64,000 nucleotides of DNA. It comes from Phoma sp. XZ068 (Eukaryota > Ascomycota > Dothideomycetes > Pleosporales > Didymellaceae). Both the position numbers and the translations under genes were made by a program. Within the stretch, counting starts at the first letter, position 1. Each line of letters begins with the position of its first letter. Shown here in pieces: positions 1 through 14,388 of this stretch. The stretch is taken from positions 682,001-746,000 of the forward strand of contig RBKR01000021.1 of NCBI GenBank assembly GCA_004835665.1, read 5' to 3'. Below the pieces are notes generated by a model. It was not told the origin of the DNA, did not search any database, and saw only the letters and a program-made list of their open reading frames with translations.

Positions 1-235
1 TAGGCCGAAGTTTCCGGACGAATCCATTGTCCTCAGCTCAAAGCTTCTTTCGAGGCGGTCAAGAAGGCCTGATAGGAACTGGCACCGGGAACGTGTTCAC
101 TGGGTTGTATCAACCACTCGGAGCTCGACAAAAGGCACTACGGATACAGCACACAGCTGGGACGTGCTAGTGGCTACCACTGATAAGGATACCTTGTGTG
201 CTTTACACGCTATGATATCAACATTTGTTCGAAGC

Positions 236-1578
236 TCAAGCACCCAGAGCCTGATACACCTGCCCTTCAATATTGAACCACAAACCAAGAACTTTAGCAT
301 CAGCGAAAGGAAGTATCTGGGTACAAACAATGCCACCGACTCCTTTCTCACGATCAGCCCACCACCAGCAATTCGGTAGTCCAGCCCAGAATCCAGTGCT
401 TCTTGACCTTCCGGTCGGACCTCCATTCGACAGCATGAACGTCAGGCCCCAACCTTGAGGTGGATCCCCCTGCACTGGATAGATCTCGGGAATAACATTC
501 GTAAGATCGGGTTTCGCATCCGGAATGCCTTGACGAGCGAAGTCGGGAAACGTTTCAACCTGATTGGTAAACATTATATCCACCGTGGCCTTCTCGAGTA
601 GTTTTGCACCGGTTGTTGGCGATGTACCATTGTTCAACAGTGTTGCGATGATTTCTGCAAGTTGTGAGCGAGCTTGATCCGAGCTCACCGAATATCCGGC
701 GACTTACGTGCGTAGTCCGAAGGCTTTGCGAAACAGCCCGCACCACCACTGTTGAAAACGTCCTTGGTCTCGAAATCGTTTACCATTAACGGCTTGCGTA
801 GTATATGGTTGCGCGAAATGAGCGAACCATCACTGTTGCGATGGTTCATATAGGCAAGCTTCTTCTTCATCTCCGCAGTCGGGAACATAGAGATGTTCTT
901 TAGACCTAGTGGCTCAAAAATGTACTTATGGCAGTAGTTGTTCAAAGACAGTCCGGTTGCGCGCTCAAGGGCAATACCGGCGAAGTCAATATTGATGCCG
1001 TACTCCCATCCTTCTCCTGGCTGGAACAGGATCGGCTGTAGCATGTCTTTAATATCACCGGAGAATTCATCAAACCCAGTTGGGTAAGAAAAGTCTCGCA
1101 ATCGTTCATTAAAGAATGTGTAACCAAAGCCAGCTAATACTGGTCAGTCTGTGACCTAATCGAAACCCACAATTGCCTTCCTTCACATACCGGTGTGTGT
1201 AAGCAGCATCCTCAGCGTAATCTTCTTGTTCTTGGGCACAAGAGTTCCATCTTTCTGCAAGACCTGCACCTCTTTGAGTTCTGGAACCAAGTCCTCGAGC
1301 TGGTCTCCATTGTCCAGGCGCAGCTTGCCCTGTTCCACCAGCTGCATGCATGCCAGGCCAGCGATCATCTTCGTGCACGAAGCAATCCAGAACATGTTCT
1401 CCACCGTCATTGGCTCAGAGGAACTAACGCCTCGCTGGCCTGCAGCATGTGCAAATAGCTCTTTACCGTCTTTGCCTACTACAACAACGCTAGCTCCTGG
1501 GATGCCGGTTTTGGGGTCGGCGCACGCATCGTCGACCGTCTTCTGGAGGCTGTTGAGGACTGTTTTGGACAGTGGCAT
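236..1578 (-). CDS. Beta-lactamase/transesterase-family serine hydrolase
   Basis: Predicted 410-aa serine hydrolase of the class C beta-lactamase / penicillin-binding-protein-like family. In fungi this group includes esterases and LovD-type acyltransferases; the substrate is unknown. Three exons: 1578-1191, 1133-708 and 654-236, with GT-AG introns of 57 and 53 bp. Splicing restores the family segment THTAGFGY across the first junction. The nucleophile motif is S-C-T-K (about residues 67-70) and the second catalytic element is Y-G-I-N (about 174-177). The C-terminal third carries a GG(I)VCTQILPF stretch typical of these enzymes. The ATG at 1578 is used because the upstream in-frame codons are non-ATG and a stop follows. 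No signal peptide is visible, so it is probably intracellular. The family is clear and the substrate cannot be inferred. Confidence 0.85.
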
Positions 1579-3349
1579 CTTGGCAATATCACTGGACAAC
1601 CGGTAAGTTCACGGTATGATGGTATTCGAGACATTGCGATGTTTAAATAGGTACTTGAGGACAGATTCGGTACACAGCTTCATCCTGAGCTCCGGACGTG
1701 TTCCGCAGACGGTGAGGGGACCCCAGCAGCAACCCCCGCCAAAGCGAACACCAACCCCGCGCACAAAAGGATCACGCTGTAGCTTCATTCTGTATGATGT
1801 CGATCACAACGGATCCGAGAGTGACAGGTCGGAACCTTCACGAGGTGCGGGGGCAAAGCTAGTCCTTCTATCACGGTACTGCAAGGCTGAGCCGAAACTT
1901 CCGGAGCCCTGACGCCTGCCAGGAGCTCTAACGGAAGTTTAATACACCAATGGATCACTATTGCACTAACTTTGTCTATCCGTCATTTTCTGTGAAGTTG
2001 TTGGCGGAGTAGAAGGAGATGTGTGGATGAGCAGATGTTCGAAATAAGAGACCGCGAATCTACAAGCGACAGTGCAGCCTTGTAAGCCTTGACAGGTCCG
2101 GTATTGCTCCACACAATTTTGTCAAGTACGTTGAACCTTCATCTATGACAGTCACAGTTGATCAGGGGTAATTGTTCGAAGTGGGGTACCAAAGTATATT
2201 CAGGGCACTTACCGTAACTGGGGACACCCCACTCCGAATACAAACCCTTGATATCTTGTAAGTATAATGGGTGTAGCCTAAGGTAAATCTCTCGCTCACT
2301 AACCGTTACACCATGGCGCAGCCCTTGATGATCATCATGGATCGAACACCTACCGCATTTTCTACTTCCTGGCGCACAACAATGTCCGTCTTGTAACGAG
2401 ACATATCATACAATATGATGATTATTTCTCTCCATATGCTGTGGTAAACTCAAATACGAAGCGAGAAAGAGGTTCTGCGAACGGTATTGGACATTGGAAG
2501 CATGGTGCTGAAGACAAAGAAGAAGTTCCTTGCTGGTGCTGTAACAACAAACTCTATTGAATTGCGAGACCTAGAGCACACCGTGAAAGAGGTAGGGGTA
2601 TTCAGGGACGACGGGAATGCTGAGAAGGTTGCTGAGGGCGCTCTGACTGACTCGTTGGCGCTCTGCGTTGCGTGGTGAACGAGGATAAGATCCTAGAATC
2701 CTTGTTTTCGCCAGACTTTGGACCATATCCGTTCTCATGGCACTATTCATGTATGAAGCGCTACATTTTGCCCAGAACCAATAGCGCGGACGACAGAGCA
2801 AGTACCATGGGTAGCTTTCGAATGTCCGAGCACACCTCGAGAACGACCACGCTATAGAATGGCTCATACCAGACGGTGAAGAACTTGTCTACACCGTGGC
2901 TAAAGGCGGCCGAGAATTACTACACTAACACCCGACTAACGTTGCGTAGTATCGTCCACGCAAATTCCATATGGTCGTGGACAAAGCGGTGACTACACAC
3001 CAGGATTACCTCAGCTAAATTTTCCAATCAAAATGTCAACAGGAACCAGATCCTGCCCCCATTTTCACACCAATGACTGCAGCCTTGAGCTGTTCTCTCG
3101 GCACCGAGATTTGACCTCCCACATTCTTCAGAACACCACAATCACAGAATAGAAATTGAACAACACTTATCGAACATGTGAAGTTTCTACCCCAATAATG
3201 GTTCATGGACAGCAGGAAACCTTGTTGTCTAGCCATCACGTGAAGCCCTAGAAATCAATGTCCATCAGGAAAAGACAGACCCAAACGCCAACCCCAGACC
3301 TTCATCTATATACCCAAAAAATTCAAGAAAAGCAACACCTGTCATCTGT
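1579..3349. other. Gene-free stretch, possibly with decayed fragments
   Basis: No intact gene is supported here. Open frames are short and start with non-ATG codons. On the minus strand around 2570-2960 short hydrophobic peptide stretches are interrupted by stops and frame changes, as expected of a decayed gene, but I could not assign a family. Confidence 0.4.
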
Positions 3350-4162
3350 CTAAGATGTCTCAGTGACAGTGTTGGTAACCGTCTTGGTGGCGGAAACAGT
3401 CACAGTCGCAGTGACCGTGACCCTTGCACCAGGAGAAACGAGGCGGTTATATGCTAGTCGAAGATCAGCACTGTTTTCTGCACAACATACTTAGGAAGGG
3501 ACTTACCGTTACTTCCACGCATCAAGACCTCGAACTTATCGCCCTCATCGTCGACAGGACCACGCTCCTGGCCACGGTTGGTGGCCTGCGCAACGCTCAT
3601 GGGCTCGTTAAAGAGCGCACAGCGTACCACGACGTCGGCGTCGGGGTTGGGGCAGGCGGGACCAGGGGCAAGCGAAGGGTGGCGCTGGAAGTAGATGTTG
3701 ACTTTTGAATGAGTTAGCTTGGATCACTTGTCTACAAAAGATGATGTAAGGGAGGAAGGGTGATGTGAGACTATAGATCAAGATAGATAAATGTGATACA
3801 AGGGTAAGACGCAGTGATTAAATAAACGAGTTGTAAAGAAAGTACTCACAGGATGCGCACTTCAACTCATCACAGCTCTTTGCACAGGCGGCAACATCGT
3901 ACGATGCCAGCTCCTGGTACGTCACGTACGCGCCGTCGTGGTGCAGAGCGGCATCGCCAGCGACCATGAACCGCTCATAGTTGGCGGGCGTGGCAGAGCT
4001 GTTAGCCACCGTGTCATAGAAGCTGAAGGAGGCGAAGGCCTCCGGGGTGTTTGGGCTCGGCCCTGGAGCCACGCCACCAGGAAGAGGACGGCAGTCGCCA
4101 AGAATGGCGACGGCAGGGGCAGCAAGAGAGAAAGTAGCGATGAGGATGTTGGAGAGCATCAT
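3350..4162 (-). CDS. Small secreted cysteine-rich (apple/PAN-like) protein
   Basis: Predicted 203-aa secreted protein in three exons (4162-3850, 3701-3507, 3453-3350). It starts with a clear signal peptide (MMLSNILIATFSLAAPAVA) preceded by a double ATG. The central part has the cysteine pattern of fungal apple/PAN-like proteins: CAKSCDELKCAS, then FNIYFQR created across the first junction, then a CPNPD...CALF segment. The C-terminus is a short valine/threonine tract of repeated T-V-T units, a spacing seen in fungal wall-associated proteins. The first intron is 148 bp and contains stops; the second is 53 bp and ends at a TAG acceptor. The function is probably extracellular binding or interaction with the host or substrate (inference). 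The exon structure is consistent in frame throughout. Confidence 0.75.
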
Positions 4163-5015
4163 GAAGGTGGGTAATAATAGGCTTCAAGTATGTAGTATAG
4201 GTGTGGATGGGAATTAAAAGACGGGTGGGAGTGTGGGTGCGATTTATACAAACTCTCGTATGCCAAGATGGTATGGTGCCAGATTGTAGGGTTTCGTATA
4301 GCCCTCTTTGTATGTGTATCAATATCTTGTTCCAGTGGGATGATAGTGAAATTGGGAAGTGTGGTCAGATTACTCGATTCGCTACCATACTTTAGACTAC
4401 AATCAGTGGACACTAGACCACAAACAATCAGTTCGCCCTAAAATGTGTAGTCCAGATGTTGGTAGCACCACAGCTAGTTCCACTTCGGGTGCCGCTGATT
4501 ACGAGGTTTGGTAGTCCTCCCTGGGTTTATGGTAGAGCATTGTAGGTTCGCTGAGGGGTTGAGGCACTTCTAGAGCCTACTTGAGCGGGCATTCCAGTGG
4601 ACCATGTTCTTTGTAGTAGCTAGGGTCTGAAATTTTCTACAGTCTGAACTCAGAATCTGGTACCTTGGAGGTATTCAATGCAGGAATTCCGGTCGCGTCA
4701 AGGAGGGCGTGCAGTGAAGCGTTATTACACAGATATCCATGGAAATAAGAGCAAACTTTCAAGCATGCAACCACTAGACCTCAGGCATAAGGACACTGGG
4801 ATGTTTTCCAAGGTTCTGCTTGGGCGGCAGGTTGTCATGAGATTTGAGCCTCGAAGTCATCTGCAGATATGGCTATAACGAAATCCATCAGCATTCCATC
4901 CCGAGCAATCAAACGAGAATTATCAAATCCATCATGTCAAAAATATACCGTCCACATGTACTGGCAATGAAGTTTTAGGACACATATACAAGTACAGATG
5001 TACCATGACTCCAGC
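4163..5015. other. Intergenic, no feature seen
   Basis: This lies between two minus-strand secreted-protein genes. It would hold the promoter of the gene starting at 4162 and the 3' flank of the SOD-like gene. I see no gene or repeat in it. Confidence 0.5.
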
Positions 5016-5886
5016 TTACAACAGCGCAACAGCAAACCCAACAACAACCGCAGCGACACCAACCGTCACCCTACCAGCGGCACCAGTAAACTCAGGAGGT
5101 CCACTGGTACTCGTCACCGTAGCATTACCCCCACCAGTACCATTCCCATTACCATTCCCAGCACCACCCTGAACCTCAAAATTAGCGCACGTAATCCTGC
5201 TCGTATTCCCCGTATGCAGCACAAACGCCAGCCCGCCAAAGAACGCCGGACTCCCCTCCTCAGTACTCAAGAAATTATCGACAAAACTCGTGCTGAAGCT
5301 ACCCTCGGTCGTGATTTTGCCGCCGTGTTTGCCGGCTAGGTCGCCGACCTGGCAGTTCGCGGGTGCCGCGGCGTTGCACATGTACAGTTCGCCGGCGTTT
5401 TGGGGGTCCAGGTGGCCCGTAGTTGCGGTGCAGTTGCCGTCAGCAGGGACGGGGAGGGTGTGGATGTGCCAGTTGAAGGGACCGTAGGCGGATTGGGAGG
5501 GGAGGTTGGTGATGTTGACTGAATTGGACGCCGTTGGTTGTGCCTAAGGCTTCGATGGTGCCTTGGACGGGGTCGCCAACGAGGGGGTTGAACATGGAGT
5601 CAGGGAGTGTGGCGACATAGGTGGCAGCGGGTTGGTCAGTCTGAGAGGGAGCGGGGCCATTAACGGGAGTGTAGCTTGGGTTGGGCGGGAGCGGCGAGAT
5701 GATGGCGCCCTGGAGGGTGTCGACACCTGCGAAGGGGGTTCCCGTTGCGGATGGAATGACTGGAAGGACACCAGATTTAGTTGTCGAGAGCAGGACTGGG
5801 GGTGGAGGTGGAGCCTCGACAACCTGTGACTGTGCCAAAGCAAGAGCTGCGAAGCCTGTGGAAAGAATGAAGTAGTGCATCTTCAT
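5016..5886 (-). pseudogene. Copper-only SOD-like GPI-anchored protein, frame broken
   Basis: This resembles the secreted, GPI-anchored copper-only superoxide dismutases of fungi (SOD5-like), which convert superoxide to peroxide at the cell surface. A signal peptide (residues 1-19) is followed by a proline-rich segment and the beta-barrel domain. Visible copper ligands are the H-I-H pair, the His in GKHGG and the His in FVLHTGN; the zinc loop histidines are not seen, as in SOD5. The C-terminus has an N/G-rich linker and a hydrophobic tail typical of a GPI signal. The reading frame shifts at about 5520: homology runs in one frame up to ...TNGVQF and continues one base later from VNITNLPS. The only GT...AG pair there would give a 12-bp intron, so a one-base insertion (or two-base loss), real or an assembly error, is the best explanation. 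Read through, the product would be about 289 aa. Confidence 0.7.
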
Positions 5887-7123
5887 GAATGCTTGGGGTT
5901 CAGTGGGAGTGCTGGAGTTGTCTGTTCTTCTACGTTCGTGCCCGTTATTATCTCAGTACTGAAGGTCATGCAAGCTTTATAGTCAAATTCTTACTCTCTT
6001 CTTTCCTTCTATCTCAAGCATAATGGCGTATAATTCGCACAGCGGATGCCAGGCACAGTCCGTCGTGACGACAAGACTCATCAAACCAACCCTTTGCTCC
6101 CAATTAGCGCTTCAATGCTATAGTGAAGCCTTGCCGTGACACTTTGCCGCACCTATCAAGCTTCACAATTGAGCGGCACGCGTCCTGCGTGGAAGAATGA
6201 TACTGCATCACCTTGACGGTGGCGAGATTAGCGAAGTGCGGAGGTATAGTAGCGTATTCTGGAGTAAATGTCATGCGCTAGATTGCCGTCCAGGCTGAGA
6301 TGGCATTTATTGATCTCGGTATTGGTTCTTGAGTCCATAGGCCGTTACTCGACATGTCAGGGGTGGTTTGGGATTGGTGGTTGCAGCATGACATCAAGAC
6401 TCTTAGCGCAGTGAGAGACTAAAAAGATCGTGAGAAGCTCCGCGGACACGGGAGAATTGTGGTAAATACAGGATCTGAAATATGATGGGAACACCAAATA
6501 AGTAAAGAACGGAATAGAGGTAGAATGGAGGAACGATGGCCGGCGGGATTGCTGCTGAGTCGTGACGACGCTGCTAGCTGCATCAACTCAAGACAGGTTT
6601 GAGTGCGACGACAAAGTTAATTGAACCTTCTAATGTCCAAGGAAGCGATCTCAATGGTTACAAACATGCAGAAGCCCTTCGTTATGCTCGCCATGCTACG
6701 CCATGCCACGCCGTGCGTCCACCTAACAAGACAGGCTTTCCTTCGAATCTCACTAACAATGTTTCTGACTTCTCAACATATCTCAGTTCTCGATGTAATT
6801 CGTGCATTTACAACCTACAACAGCCTCCAGATGATAGCCGCCCGCTTGAAGTGCGCAAATCGACCGCTATAAAGTCCCAAATCTGCTTACAGCAGTCCTA
6901 CATAACAACAAGATATTCGTATCACTCCGTATCGAACCTCCCGCTTTTCCCGTCTCCAAAGGCCGTCAATCCGTTTTCGTAATGTGCGAGATGCGAAGCG
7001 AACAACAGGTAACCATGTCGAAGCGAAGCAGGTCCCAAACGCCAGGTAAATGATTTTGCAGGCAGCGCCAGACTCCGTGTATAATGATATGCCAACCGTC
7101 CTTGTGCGTTGTGGTCTGGGACT
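5887..7123. other. Intergenic, no gene seen
   Basis: This holds the upstream region of the SOD-like gene and the 3' flank of STE50. A short imperfect run of ATGC-CACGC-like units lies at about 6680-6715. Nothing else is supported. Confidence 0.5.
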
Positions 7124-8868
7124 TCAAAGCACACCGCCGGGCAGCGGCGTCCCTCGATTCTGGCCATCCCACCCGAATCCGCTGTTTGGAGGCACAGCTC
7201 GGACGTCGTTTCCACCCACTGTGCTGACGTGACCTTGCTCTGGCGCGGCGTGCTTCCTCAGCATGAACATGGGTTTTCGGCCTTCCTTGTCCAGCTGCTT
7301 GAACAGGATCAGAGGCCGCTCGTTCAGACCCAGACAACGCTCCTGGTCGCCGTGTACAATGTATAACGCGTACTGCCGCCAGTCTGCTGTGATGTTGTAC
7401 TTTTTGAGTGCAACGGGAAGCACCTTGTGGCAGGGATCGTCGATTGATACGCGGAAGGACTTGAAGATCTCGACTTGCGGGTTGGACGACGGTGCCTGCT
7501 GGGAGCTGGAGGAAGGCTGTAGGTTGTTCGTGCTGGAGCCGCCGGACAGCGGAGGGTCTCGGTCGCGGTCGTCGGGTGTAGGTGTGGGCGCAGCGTTGCG
7601 CATCGATCGTCCGGTCAAGGGGCCGGGTGTGGTGCGGGGGTCGCGGTTGGACGCAACCTGTTCCGAGTAGGCCCAGCTCTGTGTGCTGTCGTGGTCCTGG
7701 TGGCTCCGCGGTATCTCGGGGCGGGTGTACTGGGTGCGGCCTTGTGTGTATGCGGGAGAGGTGGGCGAGGGCTGGGCAATGGAGTTGGGGGACATTTGCG
7801 CGCCTGCGCCCAGCGAAGCTGTGAGGTGTGAGGATGCTGCGACTGCTGCTGCGGAGGGGTCCAACGAAGAGTGGTCGACGAGCGCACGGTGCTCTTGGAT
7901 GGTTGGAGAGGGATTCTTGGGCGCCGAGCCGAGGAACAGCTTCTTGGTGGAGAACTTACGGGACAGACTGCTACCGGTCCGGTTGTCTTGGGTGGCCGGC
8001 GGCGAAGAGACGTGCTCGTGTGTGGTGGGCAGCGTGGGCAGGGTTTGCTGCTGCTCCTTGAGCATGCGCACGAGAGGCAGGATTTCCTCTCGCAGGCGCT
8101 TGTTCTCGTCGATGACGCGGCTCAGGTCTTCGCGCAGATGGCGCAGCTCGGACTCGGCCGTGTGTATGCGCTCGTCGCGCGCCTGGACGACGCGGATGAC
8201 CTTGGCGAAGTCGTCTTGGGTCGGCGGGGCTTCCTGGGCGGAGGTGTCGGCGGCTGCGTAGTGTTAGCGTGGGATGGGAGGGGTGGTGGTGGTCGTGGCC
8301 ACGTACACAGCGGCACATAGTCGTCGGCCTCGACGGGCACGTTCTGCTTGACCTTGATCTCGTAGACGGCCTTGAGGATGGTCAGACGGTGGCCGACGCT
8401 GCCGACGCCCATCTCCTTGAGCTCGGCATGCTGCAGGGCGGCGAGGACGTCGCCGGTGATGCCCTCATCTGGGTGGTGTTAGTGGAGGTGCAATGGTAGA
8501 GGTGAGTGGTAGAGGTGAGCGGTAGAGGTGAGCGGTAGAGGTGCAGTGGTGGCAATGAAAGGACAGAGGTGGCAGGATATCATAGACGCACCAACAAACG
8601 TATCTGCATACTGCTCAAGCCCCAGGTCGGAAATGTAGTCGGCGACCTGCTCGGCGCTCCAGTCGACTATCAGGCCGGTGGGGCTGATGCGGCTGTCCCT
8701 GCTGTGGGTGAAGGTGGTGGGCGTGTGCTCGGTGCTCAGCGGGCCGGAGCTGGTGGGCGAGCTCTCGTACTCGACGGGGATCTGGTCGCGCTGCTGCCAG
8801 GCGCTGCGCTCGAACTCGTCGTCGGCGTCCGAGTCCTCGTGGTACTTGGACAGGTTGTTGTAGGCCAT
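7124..8868 (-). CDS. STE50: Ste50-type MAPK cascade adaptor (SAM + RA domains)
   Basis: Predicted 522-aa adaptor that links the MAPKKK Ste11 to upstream Cdc42/Ras signals in the pheromone, filamentation and HOG pathways. Three exons: 8868-8592, 8468-8307 and 8253-7124. A SAM domain spans about residues 68-130 and is interrupted by intron 1; joining TFV to DEGITGDVLAAL restores its fold. A charged helical segment predicted as coiled coil lies at about 160-210. A long Ser/Pro/Thr-rich disordered linker follows, then a Ras-association domain at about 407-482 (from EIFKSFRVSIDD to the FMLRKH end). The domain order and the spacing match fungal Ste50. Intron 1 contains a 13-bp minisatellite. The start is the first ATG in frame and is followed by an acidic N-terminus. 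Confidence 0.92.
8495..8545. repeat. 13-bp minisatellite inside STE50 intron 1
   Basis: Four adjacent units of GGTAGAGGTGAGC (the first ends in T, the last is degenerate) lie within the 123-bp first intron. Several units contain GTGAG on the plus strand, which is not the transcribed sense for STE50. Confidence 0.8.
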
Positions 8869-10081
8869 GGCCGCGGCGGGCGGGCGGGGACGGGCAGGAG
8901 TGACGTCGCCTGGAGGGCGGTGGTGCGGTGCAGGAGCTCGTGCGGCCAGGGCGAGGACCCGCGGCGGTCGCGCTCGCGGGGTTACTCGCCGTTATCTGGG
9001 AGCGCCGCTGCACTCACGACGGCCTGGGCGGGCGCAGCGTCGTGCCTCCCTGTCTGCGGCGAAGCGAGATTGGCCCGGCGTGTTTCGCCCGCGACGAGCA
9101 GCAGTCGGCGCTGTGTCAGATACACGCCCGTCGTGCGAGGCGGCCGGCGAGGGTGCGGTGCGGGCGTGGGCGGCGACGTGAGCCTTGGTGCGGTCGCAGG
9201 CGTGGTGAGCAGCGGCGAGCTGGCGAGACGGGAGCAGGCGCGCGGCGGGGGAGGCCACGGCGGCGGACACGGCGGCAGCGGGGCGGCGGCGGTGTGCAGG
9301 GCAGGGCAGGGCAGCGGCCGGGTGCAGAGCGTGCAGCTTCACCGGACGGCGTCGAGGGCGGCGAGGGCGAGGTGCGGTGCAGTGGCAGCGCTGTCGTCGT
9401 CTGAAGCTGATATGGCGCTGGCCAGACGTGCATCCTTCTCCAGGCCAACCCATGCCGGCACGGCGGCTAGCAGAGGCACCGATGCGGGCAAGTCCGAGCG
9501 CTGATGTTCATTGAGCCAATACTCTAGCCACATTCATGGCCTGCTTCTGTACCCAATACCGAGCGCACATACCCAAGACCGAGAACACCTGCTCACTCGC
9601 GTAGCCCTCCTTTACACACGCCGTGCTTGGGCCCGCTGACTTCATCTCCGACTCCACCACCGGACCCTGCGCCCGGTGCCAGCGAGCTATAACGGGACCT
9701 TCTATAACGGCCGCCCGCCAACACGAGGCTGCACCACTCTACAAGAAAATCAAAAGCAGCCGCATCCTCCGTCGCGCTCCACCTTGCGTCAGGAGGATCT
9801 ACACCCCCTCGTATACCGGTAGCTGGGTACGTCCACACGCTGCCCTCGAAACGCGGCGAACCACTGCAGCGCCCTGATCGACGACTACATACGCACGTGC
9901 TTGCCATCAACCCACGCCAAACCGTTTGGCCCGCCAAACCAAACAGTGAATCACCTCAGCACGGCCGACTGAAAGCACTGGCGATCTTCACACCCTACCG
10001 CCGGCTATTGACCACCCCTGCCGAACCCACTTGACCACTTCATCCTCTTCGACGTCCTGACTCTGTTTCACACCCACCACC
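8869..10081. promoter_or_regulatory. Divergent promoter region, GC-rich half
   Basis: This 1.2-kb region lies between STE50 (minus) and the small gene at 10082 (plus). The roughly 650 bp next to STE50 is strongly GC- and CpG-rich, so it produces long open frames on both strands that have no protein-like composition. It probably holds both promoters and the long 5' leader of STE50 (inference). Confidence 0.45.
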
Positions 10082-10483
10082 ATGGCCGTCTCCCTCTCGC
10101 CCGTCCAAGCCTCTGCCCTCCCCAGCGACCTGCGCAACAGCATCTACTCCTCGCTGCTGTCATCAGGGGGGATCCGCACCATAGAATCCACCCTGACCCA
10201 GCTGCTGCAATCCTCGGGCTTCCAAGCCAGTCTGCGCGCCTACATCACCGACCTCTTCCGGACCGGCCAAGCAACCACAGCAAACGAGGCCTATGAGCTG
10301 GCTATGCGCCGAATCAAGGAGTGCATGGCCGATGACAAGGGCGCCAATGGGACGAATGGCGTGCACGCCGATGATGATGGAGTCGAGGCCACCGACCTGC
10401 GACTGCCAAACGAGGTCATCAGCGAGGGGAGTAAAGTCGTGAGGAAGGAGTTGGAAAAGGTCGTCGAGATTGACCTGGACTAG
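10082..10483 (+). CDS. Conserved-looking small fungal protein, function unknown
   Basis: Single-exon gene for a 133-aa soluble acidic protein. The first 85 residues look helical, with regular leucine/isoleucine spacing (for example RTIESTLTQLLQSSGFQ). A short N/G-rich linker and a C-terminal charged segment ending in VEIDLD follow. No signal peptide or membrane segment is seen. The ATG sits in a good context (CACCATGGC). It is convergent with CDC48, with only 247 bp between the stop codons. I do not recognise the family. Confidence 0.7.
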   Translation: MAVSLSPVQASALPSDLRNSIYSSLLSSGGIRTIESTLTQLLQSSGFQASLRAYITDLFRTGQATTANEAYELAMRRIKECMADDKGANGTNGVHADDDGVEATDLRLPNEVISEGSKVVRKELEKVVEIDLD

Positions 10484-10730
10484 AACGTGTATAACAAAAG
10501 TTGGACCTGCATTGGAGAAGAGCATCATGATACCACGAATTGAACTTTCTTAAACACATTTGTTGAATAATTCATTCAGTATGCATTGCATACTACCAAT
10601 ACTCGTAAAGCGCCACAATTAGTCGCCTCTATCTATTCGGTGCGAATATGCCATAGATGAAAAGCGCCAAGTTGATCATGACCCGCTCATGAACCCATAT
10701 GAACCTTCGTAATGAAGAGAAACCACCCGC

Positions 10731-13382
<2,652 letters not shown>

Positions 13383-14388
13383 GGTGGCGGGTTCTCTGAT
13401 TATTTGCAGCGGTGGTGATATCTGTACGGTGCGGAGAGTGCTACCAAGAGCTGCGGCGTGGTAGGGTTGGGGGGTGGTATGTGGCGGGTGATGGGGATGA
13501 TGGAGTGGAGTGCAGGCGGGCAACGTAGTTTAAGTAGAAGCTCGGTTCTATCGGTGACGGTGAAGCTCCAGGTTGCCTCAGCGCGTGTGGGTCCGAGCCA
13601 AGCCATTGTTAGCGCGCCTTCCCGCAACACCAAATCGAAACCTTTGGAAGCCGCCGGACGACCTTCACTAATCCAGTCCATCCACCATGGAAGGCCAGCC
13701 GAGCTGCACCGAAACCCAACACCGTGTCCCTCTCACTACCGCCTTTCATTCGCCGAACAAAGCAAACAGCATCGAAAAATGCTTATTTGTATCACATTTT
13801 GAGGCTCCTGCGTGAGACAGCCCTGTCGACGCGTTTGCTCTGGTGCCTGCCCGCCTCACCGTGCCACTCGCTCAAAACAGCCTAGCGCCAGCCATCACTA
13901 TCGGTTGCGGTTTATGCATCCATGGCACCGCGTCGTGTATTGTGGAAGTGAGTATTATTATGTTGAAGTAGACCAGAGATGTGGCACCAAAGGAAAGAGC
14001 TAGATTTGGTGATTATTTCAATGGTAGGCGCGTAATTTGGTCGCGAAAGTATGAACCGCGACAACTCCTCCATTTCAGAACCCTATCATGAGCTGAAGGT
14101 CCTTGCAACCGACTTGCTTCTGATCACGCCTCAATATTTGCAGCATAAGCCTCTCACCGGCGGCTCGAAATGTCGTAGGTCGTGACCGAGTAGATCCATG
14201 ACTTTGAGTATTCGACACGCAATGCTCTCGCCAGCCTCTCAAGATTGGTCGCACATCAAGGCAGAGGCCTTTGCACCAATATTGATTTATTTACAACTTT
14301 ATCATTTCTTACAAGATCCTCCTTTAAGTCCCTGGAATTTCATCTTCCTCTTCATACACCACCTATTTCACATCCCACAATCACACTG
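13383..14388. other. Intergenic, CDC48 upstream
   Basis: About 1 kb between CDC48 and the doubtful ORF at 14389. No gene, repeat or RNA is seen. Confidence 0.5.

Noticed and set aside
2571..3240. Minus-strand hydrophobic peptides (VWYEPFYSVVVLEV and similar)
   Set aside because: Interrupted by stops with no splice solution, and no family recognised; mentioned only as possible decay.
6599..6982. A 127-codon plus-strand frame
   Set aside because: It starts with a non-ATG codon, its composition is random-like and there is no homology clue.
8569..9504. A 311-codon plus-strand open frame rich in Arg, Gly and Ala
   Set aside because: It falls in the GC-rich region upstream of and antisense to STE50. 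Long frames on several strands arise there simply from few stop codons.
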